Source: G963669295 sp963669295
GTDB lineage: Bacteria; Bacteroidota; Bacteroidia; Flavobacteriales_D; CALLUQ01
Assembly (NCBI GenBank): GCA_963669295.1
Contig: OY769938.1
Span: forward strand, 2,108,001 to 2,172,000
Length of the DNA stretch: 64,000 nucleotides
Direction of reading: 5' to 3'
The notes under the pieces are model-generated. The model saw only the letters and a program-made list of their open reading frames with translations. It was not told the DNA's origin and searched no databases. This document shows, in pieces, positions 7,776 to 14,697 of the stretch (the stretch's first letter is position 1; the number at the start of each line of letters is the position of its first letter). A program made the position numbers and the translations under genes.

Positions 7776-9995
7776 TTATTCATGGTTGAATTTCAAAACC
7801 GTTTTAAATATTCCAACAACTTTCAATTCGGCAACATCATCATTATTCAATTCAATATTTTGGTAACTTGTATCATTCGACAAAGGCTTTAGAGTTATTG
7901 CTTCATGATACCACCCTTCTTCATGAGTTTTCTTTTCGCTATAATATGATTTTACTGTATAACCAGCTCCAAATTCTGAATCTTGAATATTATAATGTTC
8001 AACTAAAACTATTTTGCCTTGGCGCGAACCTCCTCTGTCTTTTTCAAATAGGCACCATGAGCCATTAGGTATTTTTTTGTTCATTGATTCGCCTACTACC
8101 TGGCAAACGAAGTATCCATCTTTAGGGGTAATGTTAATGGGTAGTTCAACCCAATCATGTTCTGAATGAATTTGCACATTGCTGAAATTACCAGCAGCGG
8201 CAGTAATGTCTACAATAGGTACAGCATTTACATAGGGCTTAACGTCTTCAGGAGGAAGAATTCTCATAGAGGCGCTCTTTTCATAAGGTTGTATATGATG
8301 CTTGAGGTATTCTCGTAGGTTTTTATCACAAGCGTATACAAATGTCCCTTTAATTCCACGAAACATTATGGTTTTGTATATGTTGATGATATAAGACTTG
8401 AGGTCTCTACCATTAACTATTCCCTTCTTTCCATTAATATCAAAGTACTTTTTTGGATCAATCTCAATTTCATTCGTATCCTTATTATAACTGATTTCTT
8501 TACCAAAAATGATTCCAGCGTAGTTTAGGTCATACCCTTGGGTTGTATGTATGCAACCGACTTCTTTGAATGCATTCTTCGAATTTACCCAGTCTTCCTG
8601 TTCAGAATTCCATTTGAATTTCAGGCCATCAATTTCAATGTCAAAGGTATCCTTAGAAGGCTTTGGTTTAATTTTTGGGTTTGATTTCCAGCGCCAGGCA
8701 TACCCAGCAATTAACCTACATAAGCCATGTTTTGCTTCTTTGGCTGAAAGCTCTTCGTATAGGTCTTTCAACGAGTCGAAGATTAATAGTTCGTATCTAT
8801 CGTGAGTAAAGGTTTGTTTCGTTTTTCTTTTAAGGTTCAGCAAGGTGTCAACAAAAGTTATGTAATCATTGCCACCTTGCGCCCTCATTTGTGAGGTTAG
8901 TTCTATTTCAAGGGTATCTTTATCCTTTAATAGCTTGTTGAAGTGAATGGGCTCAATATCAGATGGCTTTACGGATTGAGCAGGGTCATAAAAGAAAACC
9001 TGATTTTTACTATTTGCAAGAATCCAATGTAACTCATTTCCATCATCGTTTAACCCCAACTTTTGATTGTTCTTTTTAAAGGCTCCCATCCAACTGATGT
9101 TTTTATATTGGCGCAACCTATGTGCTTCATCAACAATTAATAAGTCATACTTTTTCTTAAAAGTATCCGAGGGGCTTATTACCATTGAAGCTTTTAATCC
9201 AGGAGTTTTTTCGAACACATTCCGTAATGTTTTTCTCAAAGAAGTCATTGCAACAACAATTGCAATTTTTGGGTTGGGATACTTTTCTTTAAATGCCTTT
9301 AACAAGTGAATTTCATTAACCTCTTGGTCACTTAGATCCTCTAACCCTGATTCTGGAGCTTTCGAATAAAGAAGTTTAATTAAGTATGTAGCCAGGATGG
9401 TTTTGCCTGTTCCTGCGCACCCACTAACAAATACTCTCGTGGAACTGTTATTAATTAAGCCTTCAATAATGAGTAGTACCGATTTGTATTGATTGGCGTT
9501 TAGAGACTTATAGGGGGAATACTTAAATAGCTCGGAATTTTCAATTTCTTGAAGTGATTTACTAACTACTTTTTTTTCAAGTAGTCTTTTCCAAATCTCC
9601 TTGAAAAGATTTTTGTATAAATCTTGTTGGTAATAATTATGGTTGGTTAAACCATAATTTCCATTTTGTAGTTCATAAGTTTCTTCTGCCGAAATGTATT
9701 GGATAAGCTTAGATTCAATATCTAAAGTTGCTGACTTGTTAAATTTGTCAGAACCAATTATTGAGATCTTATTAAATGCGTTGGCCTTCTTTTTGTCGGA
9801 TAAATGATTTCTTACTCTTTTTGAAAAGTTTGTTGATTCACCTACGTAAGCAACTTTTTTGTCTTCGTTTTGAATGAAATAAACCAATGGCCATTGGTTA
9901 CTCACCCACCTATTTTGATCAATTTCAAGTAATGCCTCTTTTTTAAAATCATACTTCTTAGAAACATCAATTGATAACTCAAAAGACAAACTCAT
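7776..9995 (-). CDS. GIY-YIG nuclease / DUF2075 (Schlafen-type) helicase / S24 LexA-like autoprotease fusion
   Basis: 739 aa with three parts. Residues about 35-100 are a GIY-YIG nuclease (LVYF at 37-40, AYVGES at 49-54, Arg60/Arg62, Glu94). Residues about 165-580 are a P-loop helicase-like domain of the DUF2075 type: Walker A GCAGTGKT at 192-199, DEAH at 289-292, then TSQMRAQGGNDY, HTTQGYDLNYAG and MFRGIKG. Residues about 590-739 resemble the S24 peptidase of LexA/UmuD: an Ala601-Gly602 bond, GES with Ser637, and Lys682. Gly602 to Ser637 is 35 residues, as between the UmuD cleavage site and its serine. Self-cleavage, perhaps after DNA damage, is a reasoned prediction. It overlaps the MazG-like gene by 4 bp and is AT-richer than its neighbours. 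Confidence 0.85.
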   Translation of the reverse strand: MSLSFELSIDVSKKYDFKKEALLEIDQNRWVSNQWPLVYFIQNEDKKVAYVGESTNFSKRVRNHLSDKKKANAFNKISIIGSDKFNKSATLDIESKLIQYISAEETYELQNGNYGLTNHNYYQQDLYKNLFKEIWKRLLEKKVVSKSLQEIENSELFKYSPYKSLNANQYKSVLLIIEGLINNSSTRVFVSGCAGTGKTILATYLIKLLYSKAPESGLEDLSDQEVNEIHLLKAFKEKYPNPKIAIVVAMTSLRKTLRNVFEKTPGLKASMVISPSDTFKKKYDLLIVDEAHRLRQYKNISWMGAFKKNNQKLGLNDDGNELHWILANSKNQVFFYDPAQSVKPSDIEPIHFNKLLKDKDTLEIELTSQMRAQGGNDYITFVDTLLNLKRKTKQTFTHDRYELLIFDSLKDLYEELSAKEAKHGLCRLIAGYAWRWKSNPKIKPKPSKDTFDIEIDGLKFKWNSEQEDWVNSKNAFKEVGCIHTTQGYDLNYAGIIFGKEISYNKDTNEIEIDPKKYFDINGKKGIVNGRDLKSYIINIYKTIMFRGIKGTFVYACDKNLREYLKHHIQPYEKSASMRILPPEDVKPYVNAVPIVDITAAAGNFSNVQIHSEHDWVELPINITPKDGYFVCQVVGESMNKKIPNGSWCLFEKDRGGSRQGKIVLVEHYNIQDSEFGAGYTVKSYYSEKKTHEEGWYHEAITLKPLSNDTSYQNIELNNDDVAELKVVGIFKTVLKFNHE

Positions 9996-10333
9996 AACTC
10001 GTCATACTTCTTTGATGTTCCTTTAGCTTTTTCAACGGGATATTTCTCATCGTTCTGCTTTACTTTGTTAAGAACAATGTCTTTTACATTAAGTCCATTT
10101 TTCTCGGCAAGGAGGAATGCAAAAGAAAATATGTCGGCCAACTCCTCTGCTAAACGTTCTCTGGAAACGCTTTCAATATCATCGAGGTTATTCTTCCATA
10201 GAAACAACTCGTTTAACTCTGCGGCTTCAATAGAAATTGCAGCAGCTAAGTTTTTTGAGTCATGGAATTGTTCCCAGTCTCGTGCATCTCGAAATTTAAT
10301 TAAAGCTTCAGTAATCTGTTCTATTTCTGTCAT
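9992..10333 (-). CDS. MazG-like nucleotide pyrophosphohydrolase
   Basis: 113 aa, usual for a single-domain MazG-like all-alpha NTP pyrophosphohydrolase. The metal-binding motif is visible: Glu residues in SIEAAELNELF followed by ERLAEELADIFSFAF, that is ExxE with a downstream ExxD. The family hydrolyses (d)NTPs to NMPs and pyrophosphate, as nucleotide-pool cleaning or stress signalling. Its stop overlaps the start of the helicase fusion as ATGA, so the two are translationally coupled. It follows the HTH gene by 39 bp, forming a three-gene operon. In a defence-like setting it could deplete or sanitise nucleotides during infection; this is inference. Confidence 0.88.
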   Translation of the reverse strand: MTEIEQITEALIKFRDARDWEQFHDSKNLAAAISIEAAELNELFLWKNNLDDIESVSRERLAEELADIFSFAFLLAEKNGLNVKDIVLNKVKQNDEKYPVEKAKGTSKKYDEL

Positions 10334-10372
10334 TTCTGTGCTTTATTCGTTATCCAATTTCAAATCTTTTAA

Positions 10373-10585
10373 TCACTCCTTCGTTGAAACCAACAACTCT
10401 CTTACATCCACGTCTAACGCTTTTGCAATACTTCTTAGCACAGGCACACTAGGCTGTGTATTGTTGTTGCAATAATTGGTCACTACCACATAGCTTCTGC
10501 CAATTTGTTCCGCCAGCCATGTTTGCGATCTGCCTTGTTCTTTGAGAACTTCTTTAATTCGGTTCATTTGCTCGTTATCAGCCAT
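10373..10585 (-). CDS. Small XRE-family helix-turn-helix regulator
   Basis: 70 aa, essentially one Cro/C1-type HTH: EQGRSQTWLAEQIGRSY forms helices 1-2, then the recognition helix, with the typical ending PSVPVLRSIAKALDVDVREL. It binds DNA as a dimer and heads the operon with the MazG-like and helicase-fusion genes. The 148-bp gap to the divergent gene at 10734 contains two palindromes (TGTATTGAAATACA and TGTATCAAAATACA) that suit its operators, so autoregulation is likely. The binding itself is inferred from position and symmetry. Confidence 0.9.
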   Translation of the reverse strand: MADNEQMNRIKEVLKEQGRSQTWLAEQIGRSYVVVTNYCNNNTQPSVPVLRSIAKALDVDVRELLVSTKE

Positions 10586-10650
10586 TAATACAAATATTTA
10601 TTGCTTAATAATACACTTCATTATTGAGAAATAACAAAGGAATATTTGAC

Positions 10651-10664
10651 TGTATCAAAATACA
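10651..10664. promoter_or_regulatory. Palindromic operator candidate 1
   Basis: TGTATCAAAATACA has 5-bp perfect arms with a 4-base centre and is followed by ATATG exactly as in candidate 2. It lies between the divergent HTH gene and the 105-aa gene. Binding by the HTH protein is inferred. Confidence 0.5.
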
Positions 10665-10677
10665 ATATGAAAACCTA

Positions 10678-10708
10678 TTGTAAAATACTATAATTTGATA
10701 TATATTTG
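10678..10708 (+). promoter_or_regulatory. Predicted promoter of the 105-aa gene
   Basis: TATATTTG at 10701-10708 fits the Bacteroidota TAnnTTTG element exactly. A TTG at 10678-10680 lies 20 bases upstream. The right end overlaps operator candidate 2, so a bound regulator would block transcription start. Confidence 0.5.
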
Positions 10709-10720
10709 TATTGAAATACA
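10707..10720. promoter_or_regulatory. Palindromic operator candidate 2
   Basis: TGTATTGAAATACA has perfect 6-bp arms around GA, 56 bp centre to centre from candidate 1 and followed by the same ATATG. A degenerate third site (TTGTAAAATAC, near 10678) lies between them. Confidence 0.55.
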
Positions 10721-10733
10721 ATATGTTTAAGCC

Positions 10734-11051
10734 ATGAAAAACAAAGACCTCATCCTCCAGCTCATTCAGCAAGATATAAAACACAACCAACTTACCGAAA
10801 AACTACGGCAAATAGGGCTGGATGATGGGGGCACCTATACGCTAGATTTGCTTACCATAGTGGCGCGGCTAATGAATATACCCACCGGCAAAGTGGCCGA
10901 TACCTGGGCCAATGTGTACAACAGTTTTATGCACGAAGCGCACCAGCACCCCATTTCCGATGCAAAAAACCACTTACAACCCATGGCCGAACAATGCTAC
11001 CAACTGCTGCTGGCTTGTACCGAAATAGAGCAACGCATTGCGAAAGAGTAG
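10734..11051 (+). CDS. Small protein of unknown function, divergent from the HTH operon
   Basis: 105 aa, soluble, mostly helical, with no signal peptide or recognised motif. It starts MKNKDLILQLIQQDIKHNQL and ends in a helical segment with Cys and Glu. It shares the regulatory region with the HTH gene, and its predicted promoter overlaps an operator-like palindrome, so it may be controlled by the same repressor. Whether it belongs functionally to the nuclease/helicase operon is unknown. Its base composition is closer to the flanking genome than to the AT-rich operon, which argues for an older resident gene. Confidence 0.65.
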   Translation: MKNKDLILQLIQQDIKHNQLTEKLRQIGLDDGGTYTLDLLTIVARLMNIPTGKVADTWANVYNSFMHEAHQHPISDAKNHLQPMAEQCYQLLLACTEIEQRIAKE

Positions 11052-11170
11052 GGTAGGGGGTGAATGGCAAATGTGCAATGGTGAATGGGTGATTGGAAAT
11101 GTGTAACGGTAAATGGGTGATGGTGAGAGGGTGTATGGTAGGGTGTTCTTCCCTTCGCCCTTCGATACAA

Positions 11171-11232
11171 TCCGCCTTAGGCGGAGAAGCAACCTCCCGA
11201 TACACATTTTCTGTTCATCGGGAGGTTGCTTC
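11171..11232. repeat. Palindrome plus perfect 16-bp hairpin (dispersed-repeat-like element)
   Basis: TCCGCCTTAGGCGGA (11171-11185) is a 15-base palindrome. It abuts an inverted repeat with perfect 16-bp arms (11186-11201 and 11217-11232, 15-base loop) that reads GGGAGGTTGCTTC and is followed by TTCGCAAAGACG. The AGGTTGCTTC...CGCAAAGACG wording resembles small dispersed repeats I know from Bacteroidota genomes; recurrence cannot be tested within this window. Confidence 0.6.
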
Positions 11233-11306
11233 ACCTCACCTGCCGGTGGGGTTCGCAAAGACGTAACGCGCTATTGAAAATAACCGGTGCATGGGGAAAA
11301 AATAGG

Positions 11307-11702
11307 CTAAATATAGGGTGAACGCACCCCGGGTATAGGTGCAAACTACCCCGAACATAGGGTGAACGCACCCCGAATATAGGTGCAAAATAACCCGATT
11401 ATAGGGTAAAAGCACCCCGAGTATAGGTGCAAATTACCCCGATTATAGGGTAAAAGCACCCCGAACATAGGTGCAAAACACCCCGAACATAGGGTGAAAC
11501 TACCCCGGGTATAGGTGGAAAATACCCCGAATATAGGGTGAACATACCCCAACTATAGGTGCAAACTACCCCGAACATAGGGTGAACGCACCCCGACTAT
11601 AGGTGCAAATTACCCCGAATATAGGGTGAAAGTACCCCGAACATAGGTGCAAATTACCCCGAATATAGGGTGAAAGCACCCCGAGTATAGGTGTAAACTA
11701 CC
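11307..11702. repeat. Tandem array: 18 exact 22-bp units alternating between two types
   Basis: Eighteen units of 22 bp follow one another with no insertion or deletion. Each reads CCGANNATAGG plus a variable middle and ends ACC. Odd units carry ATAGGGTGAA (or ATAGGGTAAA), even units carry ATAGGTGCAA (unit 10 ATAGGTGGAA, unit 18 ATAGGTGTAA), so the true period is 44 bp. Many units contain small inverted repeats such as GGGTGaacgCACCC. There is no spacer/repeat structure, so this is not CRISPR. 22 is not a multiple of three, which argues against a coding repeat. Confidence 0.95.
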
Positions 11703-12089
11703 CCGATTTTGGCCATTTTTAGGGTTTTTTGGTGGTTTTTGGCCTTGCTTTTACTCGCCAACACCCACCGTTTACTCAATAAACCCTACCATTCAGTAAA
11801 AAAACAGCATAAAAACCCGTGTTTAGCACAACAATAGCCGGCTGTAGCCGTTTTATTAATAAGCAGCTGTTCATTACATCATCCACAAGCAGTTGCTTAA
11901 AAAAAAACTCCACTCTTCAGCAGTAGCTATCGCTACGCATGCTGCCCACAGGCAGCCATTGTACCACTAAAAAGCTTTATTAGATGTTGGCCACATCTTG
12001 CATGCCCCACCTTTTGCCCCGGGCGCAAAAGGAGAAGGAAAAAGAATATCCCTATGCCCGGTGTGGGAGTTGATTAAACACATACTATT

Positions 12090-12686
12090 ATGAATTTTAA
12101 AAAAGTAAATGCATCGCTATCGGCGCAAGACATGGCCGATGTGCGGCAAAGCATTGCCGATGCCAGGCAAATGCTGGATTATTTAATTAACCTACAGCCC
12201 GAAGAAAGAGGCAAAGGGCTGAGGCTGGGTGAAGGCAGCATTTTGTTTGCCCAAAAAACGGCTGATTATGTGGCGCGCAAGCCCGAGCTGTTTCCAAGTT
12301 TTCATGATTTGGCGGCCTATACCAACGAGTACCAGCAGTGGGATTTTACCCTTGAGCTGCGCAAGTTGCTGCAAGAGCTGCTAGAATCGGTTGATGATAC
12401 CCTAATGGCCATGGGTAGCCACCTAATGACCAAAACGCTGGATGTGTATGCCAACATAAAACGCGCTACCGCCAGCACCGATATTGTGGGTATTGATACC
12501 ATTTATGCCGATTTGCAAAAGCGCTTTGCGCGCTCAAGCGGCATAGCCATTGATGAGGAAGGCCTTGGTGCCCTGCCCGATCATAACCACAATACCGATG
12601 GCACCATTACCGATAACGATATTGATGGTAATGTGCACGATGAAGGCGATAACCCTATGGATGATGGGGAACACGCCAGTGGATGA
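12090..12686 (+). CDS. Conserved-looking helical protein of unknown function with acidic tail
   Basis: 198 aa, cytosolic (no signal peptide or membrane helix). Residues 1-150 are predominantly helical, with DVRQSIADARQMLDYLINL and LELRKLLQELLESVDDTLM suggesting a helical bundle. The last 40 residues are a low-complexity Asp/Asn/His/Gly tail. I do not recognise a named family. The gene stands alone after the repeat array and is followed by a strong terminator. Confidence 0.7.
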   Translation: MNFKKVNASLSAQDMADVRQSIADARQMLDYLINLQPEERGKGLRLGEGSILFAQKTADYVARKPELFPSFHDLAAYTNEYQQWDFTLELRKLLQELLESVDDTLMAMGSHLMTKTLDVYANIKRATASTDIVGIDTIYADLQKRFARSSGIAIDEEGLGALPDHNHNTDGTITDNDIDGNVHDEGDNPMDDGEHASG

Positions 12687-12704
12687 TAAGTGCTGATGGA
12701 GTGG

Positions 12705-12770
12705 AACCCCTCTGTGGTCCTGAAACATTCCGATAATTATCGGAACAGGATGACAACAGAGGGGTTTTTT
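12705..12770 (+). terminator. Terminator with branched stem
   Basis: AACCCCTCTG (12705-12714) pairs with CAGAGGGGTT and is followed by a T run to 12770. The interior has TCCTG/CAGGA arms and an 18-base perfect palindrome, TTCCGATAATTATCGGAA (12728-12745), so the RNA can form one long, nearly continuous stem. It ends the gene at 12090-12686. Confidence 0.8.
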
Positions 12771-12963
12771 AATGCGCATATTTTTGCCTTACCCTGTTCT
12801 TTTGCCTTATTGCAGGCAAAAGGCAATACACTTAATACTTGCTTTTCTTTTTGGTAGTTGTTTTTTGAAGGGAGCAGATTTTACATGCCTTTTTTAAACA
12901 CGCCACACCCTTGCGCCAAAAATGCTATGGCTAAAGGCACCGGCATGTGCCCATGTTTTAAGG

Positions 12964-14697
12964 CTAATTGGTGGTAGGGTTTTTTTTCTGCTTTTTGGCT
13001 TTGCCTAACCCAATTTTATAATCGTCTATAGTGCCGTGTATTTTAAGGTTAAGGTAGCGCGTTTTTTTATTGGGGTCTACCTCTATCATTTCATCATCGC
13101 CCACTTCGCCACCTGCAGTTTTTTTATCGCCAAACATTTTGTAGCGTGCCGCCTGCCTAATGGTTTTCCATGGTATGCGTATAAAATATTCCATGTTAAA
13201 GGCCATGTCTTGCTTGCCCGATAGCTCCATGTGGCCCAAGGTAGATTCTATAGTCATGCTGGGTATGGTTAGGGTGCCATTGGTCATATCCATGTGGTTT
13301 TGCAAGGTATCGAACCTAATGCTGTTAAGGTTTTTATCGCCCATATAGTCTGCTAGCAGTAGCATGGGTTCGTAGTTTTCCAGGCGCCCATCCAACACCT
13401 CTACATCCATGTGTATTTCCGATTGGTCGATGTCGGGCACCAAATCGGGGTATATCCTTATTTTTCCGTTTATTTTGGCCGATACTTTGCCGTGCAGGTT
13501 TTCCGATACCAGGTGGTCCTGCCCAAAGTTTTCGAACTTAAACATAAGTTTATCGATGTTGGCATTTTTTACTTCTAAATTGGGTTTAAGGTAAATGTGC
13601 GAAGGGTCGCTGCCATTGAAGTAGCCCGACATTCTAAAATTGCCTCCGGCAGCATTCATGCTTAGCGTGTCTACATAAATATAATGGTTGTGGGTGGTGC
13701 GAAATTTGGTTTTAATTTTTTGCAAATCGATGCGGTGGTAAATAAAATGGCCCACATCCAAATCGAAAGTCATGTCGGTAAAAGGCAGCTCGTACAGGTT
13801 AAAGGCTTCGGCATGGGCGGCCACATCGTTGGTGGTGGTTTCGGCAGTAGTTTGCGTTGCTGTTGTAGGGGGGTCGAGGTTAAAATTAAACAGCTGGTCG
13901 GAATCGATGTAGTTGGTTTTTAAGCCCAGGTGGTTGTCGCGCTTTTTAATGGTTTCGTCTTCGCCCAGGTAGTAGTTCATGTCTACATTAAAAACGGTGC
14001 GCCCCATTTTGCCGTGTAGCTTTTCTATTACCAAATGGTCGTCTTCGTAATGTATGCGGCCATTAAAATCTTCGAGCCGCATGGGGTGTATTTTCATTTT
14101 GGCGTTAAGCTTATCGAGGTCCAAATCAACAGAGTGCAGGGCCGATTCTTTGTAGTGCATGCTGGAGTTGAGGTGCAGCACCAGCTGGTCGAACTCCTCG
14201 TGGCGGTAATCTTCGGGCACATAGTTTTCGCCCTGGTAAGAAAAAACATCTTCGAGGTGCAGCGCATCAGAAGTAAGGGTAATGTCTAAATCTACATCGC
14301 CATTCAGCTCTTTTTGCATCCAAAATTCGTACTCGTGCACCAGCCCGTTAAAATGAAAGTCTGAAGCATCAATATAGCCGGTAAAGTCTACAATTCTCAA
14401 ATCTCTTTCATCCACCAAAATATCGGCATGGAAATCGTGCAACTCGTGCGGGTAGTGCTTTAGCTGGGCGTGTAGGCTATCAATAAAAAACTCGCCCACA
14501 GGCAGGTATTTCGATTCGGTAAAATTCCTGGCCGACGATTCAAAAGAAAAGCCTACGCTTAAATCTTCTATGCGCTCATCTACACCAGTGCTATCTTTAG
14601 CCGAAAAGCCAGTAAGTTCGGCAATATCAAACACATCGGATGTTATTTCTAAGTGCGCTTCTACAGGAATGCTGGTGTGGTGCACTATGGCAGGCAA
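12964..14697 (-). CDS. AsmA-like protein, C-terminal part of a frameshifted gene
   Basis: 577 codons from a nominal TTG at 14697, but this frame is open further upstream to about 14730 and continues the protein encoded by 14685-16187. It consists of beta-strand-rich repeats typical of AsmA/TamB-like inner-membrane-anchored proteins (LEDFNGRIHYEDDHLVIEKL-type units) and ends in a basic KKQKKN tail. These proteins span the periplasm and are linked to outer-membrane lipid or protein homeostasis. No proper start exists here: without the frameshift it would be one protein of about 1,074 residues. The TTG at 14697 lies within the natural SDLPAIVHH wording, so it is probably not a genuine start. Confidence 0.75.
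   Translation of the reverse strand: MPAIVHHTSIPVEAHLEITSDVFDIAELTGFSAKDSTGVDERIEDLSVGFSFESSARNFTESKYLPVGEFFIDSLHAQLKHYPHELHDFHADILVDERDLRIVDFTGYIDASDFHFNGLVHEYEFWMQKELNGDVDLDITLTSDALHLEDVFSYQGENYVPEDYRHEEFDQLVLHLNSSMHYKESALHSVDLDLDKLNAKMKIHPMRLEDFNGRIHYEDDHLVIEKLHGKMGRTVFNVDMNYYLGEDETIKKRDNHLGLKTNYIDSDQLFNFNLDPPTTATQTTAETTTNDVAAHAEAFNLYELPFTDMTFDLDVGHFIYHRIDLQKIKTKFRTTHNHYIYVDTLSMNAAGGNFRMSGYFNGSDPSHIYLKPNLEVKNANIDKLMFKFENFGQDHLVSENLHGKVSAKINGKIRIYPDLVPDIDQSEIHMDVEVLDGRLENYEPMLLLADYMGDKNLNSIRFDTLQNHMDMTNGTLTIPSMTIESTLGHMELSGKQDMAFNMEYFIRIPWKTIRQAARYKMFGDKKTAGGEVGDDEMIEVDPNKKTRYLNLKIHGTIDDYKIGLGKAKKQKKNPTTN

Larger units (their letters stand above)
11052..12089. other. 1-kb gene-free stretch with repeats
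   Basis: From left to right it holds a GT-rich run of ATGGGTGAT-like words (11060-11140), a palindrome plus 16-bp hairpin (11171-11232), the 22-bp repeat array (11307-11702), then about 390 bases of unstructured sequence rich in A/T runs. Short ORFs reading through the array have repeat-driven composition and are not credible genes. Confidence 0.7.

Noticed and set aside
11346..11552. 68-residue minus-strand ORF through the repeat array
   Set aside because: Its content is produced by the 22-bp repeat in three shifting frames, with no start context or protein-like composition.
11307..11702. CRISPR array
   Set aside because: Units are contiguous with no spacers and no cas gene is nearby; it is a tandem repeat.
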